Shown in pieces: positions 52,067-61,435 of a stretch of 64,000 bases of DNA. The first letter of the stretch is position 1. Each line of letters begins with the position of its first letter. The stretch is from the NCBI GenBank assembly GCA_023443095.1, contig JAEZVV010000165.1, positions 1 through 64,000 of the forward strand, written 5' to 3'. The DNA comes from Pseudomonadota bacterium. Its GTDB lineage: Bacteria; Pseudomonadota; Gammaproteobacteria; Burkholderiales; Burkholderiaceae_F. The translations under genes were made by a program, and so were the position numbers. The notes beneath the pieces were generated by a model, which saw nothing but the letters and a program-made list of their open reading frames with translations, did no database searches and was not told the origin of the DNA.

Positions 52067-52854
52067 CAGCGGATGATGCCGCGCTGAGACTCCGTGAGGA
52101 AGTTGCGCAGGCGGGCGATTTCGCTGGCGGCCGACGGGTTGGCGGCCGCCAGCGCGCTCAGCGCCTCGACCGCTTCGGCGACCGTCAGATTCTCGCGGTA
52201 GATCGCCTTGTAGGCGCGTTTCAGAGCATTGATGGTTTCAGCTTCGACGCCGCGGCGGCGCAGGCCTTCGCTGTTCAAGCCGTGCGGCTCGGCCGGATGG
52301 CCCGAACACATCACGTAAGGCGGAACGTCGCGCAGGATGATCGAGCCGCCACCCGCCATCGCCTGCGCGCCGATGCGCACGAACTGGTGCACGGCCGACA
52401 GGCCGCCGAGGATGACCGAATCTTCGAGCACGACATGGCCGGCGAGCGTGACGTTGTTGGCAAGGATGGTGTTGTCGCCGACCACGCAGTCGTGGGCGAC
52501 GTGGACGTTGGCCATGATCCAGTTGCCGTTGCCGAGGCGGGTCACGCCGCGGTCCTGGCTCGTGCCCAGCGAAAACGTGCAGTGTTCGCGGACCGTGTTG
52601 CCGTCGCCGATCACGAGCTCGGTGTCTTCGCCCGCGTATTTCTTGTCCTGCGGTTCGCCGCCGATCGCGCTGTGCGCGTAGAAACGGTTGTTGGCGCCGA
52701 TGGTGGTGCGGCCCGTCACCACCACGTGCGAATCGAGCACGGTGCCAGCACCGATTTTGACCTTAGGACCGACCAGACAGAAGGGGCCAATCGTGACGTC
52801 ATCGGCCAACTCGGCCCCGGCCTCGACCAGGGCGAGAGGATGGATCTTGGCCAT
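52066..52854 (-). CDS. lpxA: UDP-N-acetylglucosamine O-acyltransferase LpxA
   Basis: First step of lipid A synthesis: moves a 3-hydroxyacyl group from ACP to UDP-GlcNAc. The 262 residues equal the E. coli length, with a left-handed beta-helix of hexapeptide repeats (IHPLALVEAGAEL, VTIGPFCLVG, IGANNRFYAHSAIGGEPQD) and the catalytic region VHVAHDCVVGDN. ATG 52854 gives the family start; the frame is open 18 codons further inside fabZ. The start overlaps the fabZ stop by one base. Confidence 0.95.
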   Translation of the reverse strand: MAKIHPLALVEAGAELADDVTIGPFCLVGPKVKIGAGTVLDSHVVVTGRTTIGANNRFYAHSAIGGEPQDKKYAGEDTELVIGDGNTVREHCTFSLGTSQDRGVTRLGNGNWIMANVHVAHDCVVGDNTILANNVTLAGHVVLEDSVILGGLSAVHQFVRIGAQAMAGGGSIILRDVPPYVMCSGHPAEPHGLNSEGLRRRGVEAETINALKRAYKAIYRENLTVAEAVEALSALAAANPSAASEIARLRNFLTESQRGIIR

Positions 52855-53321
52855 CAGCCCGCCTCCGCACTCTTCGCGACCTTGCGGTAGGCGCACATCA
52901 TTTCGCATTCGCAGGCGAGCTGGCCATCGACCGTGGCGCGTGCCTTGAACTTGCCGATGCCGGCCTTCTCGCGCAGGAACTCGATTTCCATGCGCAGCTG
53001 GTCGCCCGGCACCACCGGCTTCTTGAAGCGGGCGGCGTCGATGCCGGCGAAGTAGAACAGCGAGTCCTTGTCTGCCTTCACGCCCAGCGACACGAAAGAC
53101 AGCACGGCCGCGGCCTGAGCCATGGCTTCAATGATCATCACCCCGGGCATGACCGGGTAATGCGGGAAATGGCCGGTGAAATGCGGTTCGTTGACCGTCA
53201 CGTTTTTGATCGCGACGATGCGTTTGCCCGCCTCGATCTCGAGCACGCGATCGACCAGGAGGATCGGATAGCGGTGCGGCAGCAGCCGCATGATGTCGTT
53301 GATATCCATCGGAGTGTTCAT
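52854..53321 (-). CDS. fabZ: 3-hydroxyacyl-ACP dehydratase FabZ
   Basis: Dehydrates 3-hydroxyacyl-ACP in fatty acid elongation and competes with LpxA/LpxD for the same substrate. The 155 residues show the hotdog fold: LLPHRYPILLVDRVLE, VNEPHFTGHFPHYPVMPGV (catalytic His) and IIEAMAQ (catalytic Glu). ATG 53321 has AAGGA upstream and begins the family sequence; it overlaps lpxD by 4 bases. Confidence 0.96.
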   Translation of the reverse strand: MNTPMDINDIMRLLPHRYPILLVDRVLEIEAGKRIVAIKNVTVNEPHFTGHFPHYPVMPGVMIIEAMAQAAAVLSFVSLGVKADKDSLFYFAGIDAARFKKPVVPGDQLRMEIEFLREKAGIGKFKARATVDGQLACECEMMCAYRKVAKSAEAG

Positions 53322-54391
53322 GTCTGTTTTCCTTGAGCCTCGAGCGCGCGCAGGCGGCGGCGCATGTCCTCGAGATGCCGGATGATGGCCGCCGAGCGTT
53401 CCCACTCGCGGTTCTTCATCATCGGGAAGAAGCCTGTGTAATGCCCCGGTTCGCTGATGCTGCTGGCGACCAGGGTGCCCGGGCCGATGGCGCAGCCGTC
53501 GGCAATGCTGAGGTGGCCGGCGATCATCGCCGCGCCGCCGATCTGGCAGCCGCGGCCGATCGTGGCGCTGCCGGCGATGCCGACGCAGCCGGCGATCACG
53601 GTACGGGCGCCGATGCGGCAGTTGTGGCCGACCTGGATCTGGTTGTCGAGCTTGGCGCCGTCTTCGACCACGGTGTCGCCCAGGGCGCCGCGATCGATCG
53701 AGGTGTTGGCGCCGATCTCGACGTCGTCGCCGATGAACACGCCGCCGACCTGGGGAATCTTGACCCAGCTGCCTTCAAAAGGTGCAAAACCGAAGCCGTC
53801 GGCACCGATCACGGCCCCGCTGTGGATGATGCAGCCGCGCCCGATCCGGCAGCCATGGGCAATGCTCACGTTCGGATGCAAGCGGGTCTGGGCGCCGATC
53901 TCAGTGTTGCGCCCCACCACGCAGTTGGCGCCGATCCAGGCCCCCTCGCCCACCACCGCGCCCGCTTCGAGCACGGCGCCCGCGTCGACCCGGGCGCTCG
54001 CCGCGACCCGCGCAGCAGCCGCCACCGTGGCCGCCGGGTCGATACCGGCGGCGAGGACCTCGGCCGGATGCAGGCATTGCAGGGCGAACGCGAACCAGGC
54101 GTAGGGATTGCGCGTGACGACCAGGGCGCGCGGTGGCTCGGCCTCGCCGTAGAGTGCGACACGGTCGGCGGGCGACATCACCACTGCGCCGGCGGCCGTG
54201 CTGAGCGCCTCGGCGCGATACTTTGGGTTGGCGAGAAAACTGAACTGGTGCGCGGCCGCGAGAGACAGCGGCGCCGCACCGTCGATGCGGATCGACTGGG
54301 CCGGGCCGAGGATCTCGGCCGTCAGGCGTGCCGAACTGGCTGTGGCAACCGCCTGCGCCAGTTCAGCCAGCGTCAGGCTGTTGCCAGGCAT
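53318..54391 (-). CDS. lpxD: UDP-3-O-(3-hydroxyacyl)glucosamine N-acyltransferase LpxD
   Basis: Adds the N-linked 3-hydroxyacyl chain in lipid A synthesis. The 357 residues have an N-terminal uridine-binding domain (about 1-105), a hexapeptide beta-helix (about 110-300, with VSIAHGCRIGRGCIIHSGAVIG and the catalytic VQGH-like QIQVGHNCRIG) and a C-terminal helix pair (WERSAAIIRHLEDMRRRL). It lies 3 bases after skp. Confidence 0.96.
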   Translation of the reverse strand: MPGNSLTLAELAQAVATASSARLTAEILGPAQSIRIDGAAPLSLAAAHQFSFLANPKYRAEALSTAAGAVVMSPADRVALYGEAEPPRALVVTRNPYAWFAFALQCLHPAEVLAAGIDPAATVAAAARVAASARVDAGAVLEAGAVVGEGAWIGANCVVGRNTEIGAQTRLHPNVSIAHGCRIGRGCIIHSGAVIGADGFGFAPFEGSWVKIPQVGGVFIGDDVEIGANTSIDRGALGDTVVEDGAKLDNQIQVGHNCRIGARTVIAGCVGIAGSATIGRGCQIGGAAMIAGHLSIADGCAIGPGTLVASSISEPGHYTGFFPMMKNREWERSAAIIRHLEDMRRRLRALEAQGKQT

Positions 54392-54394
54392 GGA

Positions 54395-54904
54395 CTACTT
54401 GCCTCCGTTGTTCAGCGTACGCAGAACTCTTTCGGTGATGTCGACGCGCGGGCTGAAATAAACGGCTTCCTGCACGATCAGGTCGTATTTCTCCTGTTCG
54501 GCGATCTGGCGAATGATGCGGTTGGCACGCTCGAGCAAACTTTGCAGTTCCTCGTTGCGGCGCTGGTTGAAGTCTTCGCGGAACTCGCGCTGCTTGCGCT
54601 GGAACTCGCGATCCATGTCGGCGAGCTCGCGCTGGCGGCGCGTGCGGTCGGCTTCGGGCATGACCGGCGCGTCCTTCTCGAAACGCTCGGCCGCGGTCTT
54701 GAGGCGGGCGCCCGCCTCTTGCAGCTCCTTGTCGCGCTTGGCAAATTCTGCCTCAAGCTTCTGCATCGCGGCCTTGGCCGGATTCGAATCGCGCAGGATC
54801 CGCTCCGAGTTCACCACGCCGATCTTGGTGTCCTGCGCCGCAGCGGCCGTACCGCCGAGCGTCAGCGCAGATACCAGCGCCAGCGCAATCCACTTTCTTT
54901 GCAT
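54395..54904 (-). CDS. skp: Periplasmic chaperone Skp/OmpH
   Basis: Escorts unfolded outer-membrane proteins from the inner membrane to BamA. The 169 residues carry a signal peptide (MQRKWIALALVSALTLGGTA, cleavage near AAAAQD) and a long charged helical arm (about 55-130, rich in Glu, Arg and Lys) between short strands (KIGVVNSERIL and YDLIVQEAVYFS). ATG 54904 has GGAGG upstream. It lies 35 bases after bamA. Confidence 0.93.
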   Translation of the reverse strand: MQRKWIALALVSALTLGGTAAAAQDTKIGVVNSERILRDSNPAKAAMQKLEAEFAKRDKELQEAGARLKTAAERFEKDAPVMPEADRTRRQRELADMDREFQRKQREFREDFNQRRNEELQSLLERANRIIRQIAEQEKYDLIVQEAVYFSPRVDITERVLRTLNNGGK

Positions 54905-54939
54905 AGTCCTACCTCCTTGAGTCCAAGGATTCTGCCACA

Positions 54940-57279
54940 TTAGAACCCGGTGCCAATCTGGAACTGGAAGCGCTGGATGCGATCGCTTTCCTTGTCATTG
55001 ATGGGGGTCGCGAAGCTGAGCTTGAGCGGACCCAGCGGGGAAATCCAGGCAATCCCGATACCGGCCGAGTAGCGCAGCTGGCCGAGGTCGATGTTGTCGT
55101 TGCGGTACATCACGGTCTTGCCGTCGGCCGCCAGGTACGGCGTCTGGCCCCAGACCCAGCCGCCGTCGAGGAAGCCGAACATGCGCAGAGTGCGGTCGGC
55201 ACCCGGCAGCGGCGTCAGCAGCTCGAGCGAGAAGTTCATGCGGCGGTTACCACCCAGAGGATCGCCGTTGAGGTCGCGCGGGCCGAGCGAGGCCGACTCG
55301 TAGCCGCGCACCGAACCGATGCCGCCGACATAGAAGTTCTTGAAGAACGGGTACGGCTTGTTGTTGTAGCCATCGCCGTAGCCGAGTTCGCCGTTGAAAG
55401 CCAGCGTCAGACGGTTGGTGACCGGCCAGAACTGCTGATACTGGTAGGACAGGCGGTAATACTGGAGGTCGAGCACCGGCAACGCCAGTTCGCCCGTGAT
55501 GCGCTGGTAGTTGCCGCGGGTCGGCACCAGGATGTTGTCGCGGTTGTCGCGCGCCCAGCCGATCGTGGTGCTGAGCGTCTGCGAACTCTCGCCGAACTCT
55601 CGCACGAACTCCTTGTAGCGCTCCGGGCTGTACTCGGTCAGGTCGACCTTGGTGTTCTCCCAGCGCAGGCCGAAGAAGACGCGGTCGAACTCGGTGAACG
55701 GAACGCCGTAGGTGATGCCGGTACCCCGGGTCGAATACGAGACGTCCGACAGGCTGAGCTCGGCCAGGTTCGACTGCCGGTCGTAGACCTCGATCGTCCG
55801 GCTCACTCCCTCGGGGGTGATGTACGGATCAGTGTGGGTGACCGCGACCACGCGGTTGACCTTCGAGGTGTTGAGTTCGAGCGACAGCGCATTGCCCGAG
55901 CCGAACAGGTTGTTCTGAGTCAGGCCGGCATTGAGCACGATGCCTTCGGAGCTCGAATAGCCGGCGCCGAGCTGGATGTTGCCGGTCGGTCGCTCCTTGA
56001 CCATGACGTTGAGGTCGACCTGGTCGGGGGCGTTGGCCACCGCCGGCGTGTCGATCTTGACCTCTTCGAAGAAGCCGAGGCGATCGATGCGGTCGCGCGA
56101 CAGCTTGACCTTGTCGGAGTCGAACCAGGCCGACTCGTACTGGCGCACTTCGCGCCGGATCACTTCGTCGCGGGTGCGGGTGTTGCCGGTGACGTTGACC
56201 TTGCGCACGTAAACGCGGCGGCCGGGGTCGACCACGATCGTGATCGAGACCTCGTCTTTCTCGCGGTCGGGAATGGGCGACGGCGTCGCGGTGGCGAACG
56301 CGTAACCCAGGGTCGACATCTTGTCGGTGATGCGCTTGGCAACCGTGTTGATCGCCTCGGCGTTGTAGACCGCGCCCGGTTTGACGTCGATCAGCGCCTC
56401 GAGCTCGGTGTCGAGGCCTAGCATCTCACCGGCAAGCTTGATGCCGGTGACCTTGTATTTGTCGCCCTCGGTCATGTTGACCGTGACGTAGACATCCTGC
56501 TTGTTCGGGCTGATCGAGACCTGGACCGAATCGATCTTGAAATCGAGGTAGCCGCGGTTCAGGTAATACGAGCGGATCGCCTCGAGGTCGCCCGCCAGCT
56601 TCTGGCGTGAATACTGGTCGCGCTTGGTGTACCACGACATCCAGTTGGGCGTGCCGAGCTCCATCTGGTCGCGCAGCGTGCCTTCGGAGAAGACGGTATT
56701 GCCGACGAAGCGGATCGAACGGATCTTGGAGACATCGCCCTCCTCGACGTTGATCGCAACGTTGACGCGGTTGCGTTCGATCGGGGTGACGGTGGTCTTG
56801 ACCTGGACCCCGTAAAGGCCTTTGGACAGGTACTGCCGGCGCAGCTCCTGGTCGGCGCGGTCGAGCACCGAGCGGTCGAAGATCCGGCCTTCGGCGAGGC
56901 CGACATCCCGCAGCGACTTCTTGACCTGGTCCTTGTCGAACTCGGTCACCCCCGACATGTCGACCGCCGCGATCGCGGGGCGCTCGTCGACGATCACCAC
57001 CAGGGTGTCGTTTTCGGCCTCGAGCTTGACGTCCTTGAACAGCCCCGAGGCGTAAAGCGCGCGGATCGCCTGCGTGCCTTTCTCGGAATCGAAGCGGTCA
57101 CCGACGCGAAGCGGGAGGTAGGAGAACACCGTACCGGCTTCGGTACGGGCCACCCCTTCGACGCGGATGTCCTTGATGGTGAACTCTTGCGCGGCAGCGC
57201 ACGTGGCATAGGCGGCAAGCACGGCGGCAGCGAGCTGCCGCACGATCGTGCGCGGCCCGGAGGGCAGACGGCGCTTCAA
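54940..57279 (-). CDS. bamA: Outer membrane assembly factor BamA
   Basis: Central beta-barrel of the BAM complex, which folds outer-membrane proteins. The mature protein has five POTRA domains (about 32-430) starting FTIKDIRVEG, then a 16-strand barrel with the family motif around VRGYESASLGPRD, and it ends in Phe (GTGF) as barrel proteins do. No ATG fits: I propose TTG 57279, which gives 779 residues and a signal peptide LKRR...AAAVLAAYATCAAAQE with GGAAA 8 bases before it. The open frame continues into rseP but that part is not conserved. Confidence 0.92.
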   Translation of the reverse strand: MKRRLPSGPRTIVRQLAAAVLAAYATCAAAQEFTIKDIRVEGVARTEAGTVFSYLPLRVGDRFDSEKGTQAIRALYASGLFKDVKLEAENDTLVVIVDERPAIAAVDMSGVTEFDKDQVKKSLRDVGLAEGRIFDRSVLDRADQELRRQYLSKGLYGVQVKTTVTPIERNRVNVAINVEEGDVSKIRSIRFVGNTVFSEGTLRDQMELGTPNWMSWYTKRDQYSRQKLAGDLEAIRSYYLNRGYLDFKIDSVQVSISPNKQDVYVTVNMTEGDKYKVTGIKLAGEMLGLDTELEALIDVKPGAVYNAEAINTVAKRITDKMSTLGYAFATATPSPIPDREKDEVSITIVVDPGRRVYVRKVNVTGNTRTRDEVIRREVRQYESAWFDSDKVKLSRDRIDRLGFFEEVKIDTPAVANAPDQVDLNVMVKERPTGNIQLGAGYSSSEGIVLNAGLTQNNLFGSGNALSLELNTSKVNRVVAVTHTDPYITPEGVSRTIEVYDRQSNLAELSLSDVSYSTRGTGITYGVPFTEFDRVFFGLRWENTKVDLTEYSPERYKEFVREFGESSQTLSTTIGWARDNRDNILVPTRGNYQRITGELALPVLDLQYYRLSYQYQQFWPVTNRLTLAFNGELGYGDGYNNKPYPFFKNFYVGGIGSVRGYESASLGPRDLNGDPLGGNRRMNFSLELLTPLPGADRTLRMFGFLDGGWVWGQTPYLAADGKTVMYRNDNIDLGQLRYSAGIGIAWISPLGPLKLSFATPINDKESDRIQRFQFQIGTGF

Positions 57280-57310
57280 TTGGAATTTCCAGTCAAGACG
57301 AACAGCGGGG

Positions 57311-58660
57311 TCAAGTGAGCAACCGGGCGATATCGTTAAAAAGCGCCAGGATGGTGAGTCCGACCAGCACGGCCACTCCGACCCGCTGGCCCCATTCGAC
57401 AACCCATTCCGCTGGCGGGCTGCCCTTGATTATCTCGATCAGATAATACAGGAGGTGCCCCCCGTCGAGCATCGGTATCGGAAGCAGGTTCAGCACTCCC
57501 AGACTGATCGAAACCAAAGCCAGGAAACTCAGGTACGAAGCCAACCCGACGCGAGCGGTCTGCCCTGCGTAATCGGCGATCGTGACCGGCCCCGAGAGGT
57601 TTTTCCAGGACGCCTCGCCGCTCACCATCTTGCCCAGCATGCGCAGCGAAAAAACCACCGTATCGGCCGTGCGCTGGACCGCCATGCCAACACTCTCGAG
57701 CGGACCGTACTGGACCTTCTCGAGCGCGGCGCGGTCGTTGAGCTCGGCGCCGATGCGGCCGATCGGCCGACCCGTTTCGTCGTCGACCGATTGTGGCGTG
57801 ACCAGCAGCGTGATCACGCTGCCATCGCGCTCGACCCGCAGCTCGAGCTGCCGCCCGGCCGCATCCCGGATGCGCTCGATCAGGCCGCGGGCGGAATCGA
57901 CCGCCGCGCCGTCGGCGCCGACGATCACATCGCCTTCCCTCAACCCGGCCGCCGCGGCCGCGCCATCGGGCCTCACCCGCATCACCCGCGGCGCACTGAC
58001 ATAGGGCGCAAGACCGAGCTTTTTCAGGATGTCGCCATCCATCTCGTCCGGCGAAAAACCTGAGACGTCGAGGCGGACCTCGCGCAAGGCGCCGCCCGGG
58101 CTTTCAAGTTCGAGCGCCACATCCTGCTGCCCAATCCGCTGCAGCAGCAGCCAGCGCAGTTCGTTAAGAGAGCGCACCGCGTCGCCGTCGACGGCCTTGG
58201 CCACGTCGCCCGTGACAACGCCGGCACGCGCCGCGCTGCTGTCGGCGAGCGGCTTGGCCAGCTGGGCGCGCGGCTCGAAGACACCGACCACGTTGAGAAA
58301 CCAGTAGACCAACACCGCGAGCAGCAGGTTCGCCACAGGACCGGCCAACACGATCGCGATCCGCTTGAACACCGGCTGGCGGTTGAAGGCGCGCGGCAGG
58401 TCGGCCGGGCGAATCGGCTGGCACTCGGGGTCGCGCTCGTCGAGCATGCGAACATAACCACCCAGCGGCAGCGCGCTGAGGGTCCATTCGGTACGGTCGG
58501 CCCCGCGCACCCAGCGCAGCAGCGGCTTGCCGAATCCGACCGAAAAGCGCAGCACCTTGACGCCACACTTCTTGGCCACCCAGTAGTGGCCGAACTCGTG
58601 CACGATGATCAGTACCCCGAGAGTCAGGGCAAAAGCGGCGAGCGTGCTCAACAGTGTCAT
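57311..58660 (-). CDS. rseP: Site-2 membrane protease RseP
   Basis: Inner-membrane zinc protease that cuts anti-sigma factors and leftover signal peptides. The 449 residues show VHEFGHYWVAKKCGVKV (HExxH) in the first helix, two PDZ domains (about 110-310) and the second metal motif LPIPMLDGGHLLYYLIE near the end. ATG 58660 begins the first helix (MTLLSTLAAFALT) and overlaps the dxr stop by 4 bases. It lies 31 bases before the proposed bamA start. Confidence 0.95.
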   Translation of the reverse strand: MTLLSTLAAFALTLGVLIIVHEFGHYWVAKKCGVKVLRFSVGFGKPLLRWVRGADRTEWTLSALPLGGYVRMLDERDPECQPIRPADLPRAFNRQPVFKRIAIVLAGPVANLLLAVLVYWFLNVVGVFEPRAQLAKPLADSSAARAGVVTGDVAKAVDGDAVRSLNELRWLLLQRIGQQDVALELESPGGALREVRLDVSGFSPDEMDGDILKKLGLAPYVSAPRVMRVRPDGAAAAAGLREGDVIVGADGAAVDSARGLIERIRDAAGRQLELRVERDGSVITLLVTPQSVDDETGRPIGRIGAELNDRAALEKVQYGPLESVGMAVQRTADTVVFSLRMLGKMVSGEASWKNLSGPVTIADYAGQTARVGLASYLSFLALVSISLGVLNLLPIPMLDGGHLLYYLIEIIKGSPPAEWVVEWGQRVGVAVLVGLTILALFNDIARLLT

Positions 58661-59826
58661 GCGGATCGGCGGGCGAGGTTGAGGCGCGCCCGGCGGCGAG
58701 CCTCGGCGTCGACCGCCACCACATCGGCAACGGCGCGCGGCGCTGGCGCAGCATACTGCCCCAGGACCTCGGAACACAGCTCGGCGATGCCGGTAAAGCT
58801 CAGCCGGCCGTTTAGAAAGGCTTCGACCGCGATTTCGTTGGTCGCGTTGAGGACGGTGGGCGCGCCGCCGCCGGCGCGCAGCGCTTCGTAGGCGTAAGCA
58901 AGCAGCGGGAAGCGGTTCGTGTCGGGCGCTTCGAAGGTGAGCGCGCCTAGTTGCATGAAATCGAGCCGGCGCGAACCGGTGGCGATGCGTTCAGGCCAGG
59001 CGAGCGAATACGCGATCGGCGTGCGCATGTCAGGGGTGCCGAGCTGGGCCAGCACCGATCCGTCGGTGTATTCGACCATTGAATGGATCACGCTCTGGGG
59101 ATGGACGACGACGTCGATACGGTCGGCGGGGAAGTCGAACAGCCAGCTCGCCTCGATCACCTCCAGGCCCTTGTTCATCAAGGTGGCCGAGTCGACCGAG
59201 ATCTTGCGCCCCATCACCCAGTTGGGGTGGGCGCAGGCCTCGTCGGGCGTGATGCCGGCCAGGTCGAAGCGCTGCCGGAACGGGCCGCCCGATGCCGTCA
59301 GGATCAGTCGCGCCTGGGCCCTTTGACTCGCGCTTGCCGCCGCCAGGCACTGGTGGATTGCATTGTGTTCGGAATCGACCGGCAGCAAGGCCCCGCCGCC
59401 TTGCCGGACGGCGTCCATCAGCAGCGCTCCGCCGCAGACCACCGACTCCTTGTTGGCGAGCAGCAGCTGCTTGCCGGCGCGGGCCGCAGCGATGGTCGGC
59501 ATCAGACCGGCGGCGCCGACGATGGCGGCGACCACGATGTCGGCCTCGGCCGCCTGGGCGGCCTCGACCAGGGCGGCCGCCCCAGCAGCGGGAGCCGTCG
59601 CCAGGCCGCGCTCGCGCAAGGCCGCGGCAAGCTCGTCGAGCCGCGTCTCGTCGGCGATCACCGCCACGGCCGGCTGGTGGATCGTGCACAGGTCGGCCAG
59701 CTCCTGCACCCGCGAAGCGGCGGTCAAGGCATGGACTTCGTAGCGATCGGCGTGACGGGCCAGGACGTCGAGCGTGCTGGCCCCGATCGAGCCGGTCGCG
59801 CCCAGCAAGGTGATGCGGCGCTTCAT
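58657..59826 (-). CDS. dxr: 1-deoxy-D-xylulose 5-phosphate reductoisomerase Dxr
   Basis: Second step of the MEP isoprenoid pathway, NADPH-dependent. The 389 residues have the nucleotide fold start ITLLGATGSIGASTLDVL, LLANKESVVCGG, the flexible-loop SGGPFR stretch (TASGGPFRQ) and the metal site in PNWVMGRKISVDSATLMNKGLE (in parts). It overlaps cdsA and rseP by 4 bases on each side. Confidence 0.96.
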   Translation of the reverse strand: MKRRITLLGATGSIGASTLDVLARHADRYEVHALTAASRVQELADLCTIHQPAVAVIADETRLDELAAALRERGLATAPAAGAAALVEAAQAAEADIVVAAIVGAAGLMPTIAAARAGKQLLLANKESVVCGGALLMDAVRQGGGALLPVDSEHNAIHQCLAAASASQRAQARLILTASGGPFRQRFDLAGITPDEACAHPNWVMGRKISVDSATLMNKGLEVIEASWLFDFPADRIDVVVHPQSVIHSMVEYTDGSVLAQLGTPDMRTPIAYSLAWPERIATGSRRLDFMQLGALTFEAPDTNRFPLLAYAYEALRAGGGAPTVLNATNEIAVEAFLNGRLSFTGIAELCSEVLGQYAAPAPRAVADVVAVDAEARRRARLNLARRSA

Positions 59827-60653
59827 CGGAACAAGGCCTCCAACAGCACCGCCGCCGGCAGCACCGGCAGCAGCGCATCGATGCGGTCGTATACGCCGCC
59901 GTGCCCGGGAAGCAGATGGCTGCTGTCCTTCATGCCGGCGTTGCGCTTCAACTGGCTCTCGAACAGGTCGCCCGCCACCGACACCAGGACCACGAGCGCC
60001 AGCAGCGCCAGCGCCAGCGGCGCCCCGGCCGCGGCGATCAGGCGCGAGGAAAAGAGATCGAGCTGGGGCGCGAACCCGGCCAGGGCGAGCGCAACCAGCA
60101 ATACGGCGGCAACCGCCCCCACCACGCCGGCCCAGGTCTTGCCGGGGCTGATCGCCGGGGCGAGCTTGGTCTTACCGAACGCGCGACCCGAAAAATACGC
60201 GGCGACATCGGCGATCCAGACGATCGCCAGCACCGAAACCATCAACAGTACGCCGCCCGCATAAAAATGCAGCACCGCGAACCAGGCCGCCGGCAAGAGC
60301 GTCAGGGCAAGCAGGCTCGCCAGCGACCGCCCGACGGCAAAACCGGTGTTGCGCGAGCGCACGACCACGGCGGTGATCAGCAGCCACACTGCGGTGGCGA
60401 GTGCAGACAGGCCGAGCAGAAAGGTGCCGCCAACCAGCCAGCCGCTCAACTGCAGGGCGAGCAGCCCGCCGGTGACGCCCGCGGCAATGCCGCCTGCCAC
60501 GCCCGAAGGCCAGCCCGCGAGCCGCAGCCATTCCCACATCGCGATGGCGATCGCCAGCGCGGCGATGCCATCGAAGGCGGCCGGCGACCACGCGAGCGCG
60601 CCGCCGATGGCAGCGAGCAGGACCAGGGCGGTGAGGATTCTCTGGCCCAGCAT
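59823..60653 (-). CDS. cdsA: Phosphatidate cytidylyltransferase CdsA
   Basis: Makes CDP-diacylglycerol, the branch point of phospholipid synthesis. The 276 residues hold about eight membrane helices and the family signature SQLKRNAGMKDSSHLLPGHG followed by GVYDRIDAL. ATG 60653 starts the first helix; the frame is open upstream into uppS but is not conserved. The start overlaps the uppS stop (TGATG). Confidence 0.95.
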   Translation of the reverse strand: MLGQRILTALVLLAAIGGALAWSPAAFDGIAALAIAIAMWEWLRLAGWPSGVAGGIAAGVTGGLLALQLSGWLVGGTFLLGLSALATAVWLLITAVVVRSRNTGFAVGRSLASLLALTLLPAAWFAVLHFYAGGVLLMVSVLAIVWIADVAAYFSGRAFGKTKLAPAISPGKTWAGVVGAVAAVLLVALALAGFAPQLDLFSSRLIAAAGAPLALALLALVVLVSVAGDLFESQLKRNAGMKDSSHLLPGHGGVYDRIDALLPVLPAAVLLEALFR

Positions 60654-61435
60654 CAGGCGACGTCCGCCGGTGCTGCGGCGCGCAGCTGTTCGCTGGTCAT
60701 GCCGAAACGCCGTTCGCGTTCGGCATACCAGGCCAGCGCCGTATCCAGTTGGGGGGCGTCGAAATCGGGCCAGAGCACATCGGTGAAATAGAGTTCGCTG
60801 TAAGCGGCCTGCCAGAGCAGGAAGTTGCTGATGCGTTGCTCGCCGCCGGTACGGATCACCAGATCGGCGTCGGGCGCGTAAGCCAGCGCGAAATAAGGTG
60901 CCAGCCGTTCCTCGGTGATTTGCGCCGGGTCGGCAGCGCACTCGGGTTCGGCCGCAAGCAGGCGCCGGGTGGCCTGGACCATGTCCCAGCGGCCGCCGTA
61001 GTTGGCGCAGATCGTGACCGTGAGCTTGGCATTGCCGGCAGTGCGGTCCTCGGATGACGCGATCAGGGCCTGCAGATCCGACTGGAAAGCGCCGAGTTCG
61101 CCCACCACGCGCAGCCGGATGCCGGCTTCGTGCAAGCGGCCGACCTCTTTCTGCAGGGCGGAGACAAATAGGCGCATCAGCAGCGAGACTTCGTCGGCCG
61201 GCCGACGCCAGTTCTCCGAGCTGAAGGCAAACAGGGTGAGGTATTCGATTCCGCTCGCGCCGGCGGCCTTGATCACGGACCGTACGGCTTCGACGCCACG
61301 CTTGTGGCCGGCGACTCGGGGAAGATGGCGCTGGGTGGCCCAGCGTCCGTTGCCATCCATGATGATGGCGACGTGGCGCGGGCGCGCCACGTCGGGTTTG
61401 GAAGTGGACCCGTCCACGACTGGTGCTGACGGCAC
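60653..61435 (-). CDS. uppS: Undecaprenyl diphosphate synthase UppS
   Basis: cis-Prenyltransferase that makes the C55 lipid carrier for murein and O-antigen. The 260 residues contain HVAIIMDGNGRWATQRHLPR (catalytic Asp), YLTLFAFSSENWRRP and DLVIRTGGEQRISNFLLWQ. The start is GTG 61435, which shares one base with the frr stop; GTG six codons later is another option, since the first 16 residues are not conserved. Confidence 0.94.
   Translation of the reverse strand: MPSAPVVDGSTSKPDVARPRHVAIIMDGNGRWATQRHLPRVAGHKRGVEAVRSVIKAAGASGIEYLTLFAFSSENWRRPADEVSLLMRLFVSALQKEVGRLHEAGIRLRVVGELGAFQSDLQALIASSEDRTAGNAKLTVTICANYGGRWDMVQATRRLLAAEPECAADPAQITEERLAPYFALAYAPDADLVIRTGGEQRISNFLLWQAAYSELYFTDVLWPDFDAPQLDTALAWYAERERRFGMTSEQLRAAAPADVA

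Noticed and set aside
57280..57402. A longer bamA start at 57402
   Set aside because: It would overlap rseP and put about 40 unconserved residues before the signal peptide.
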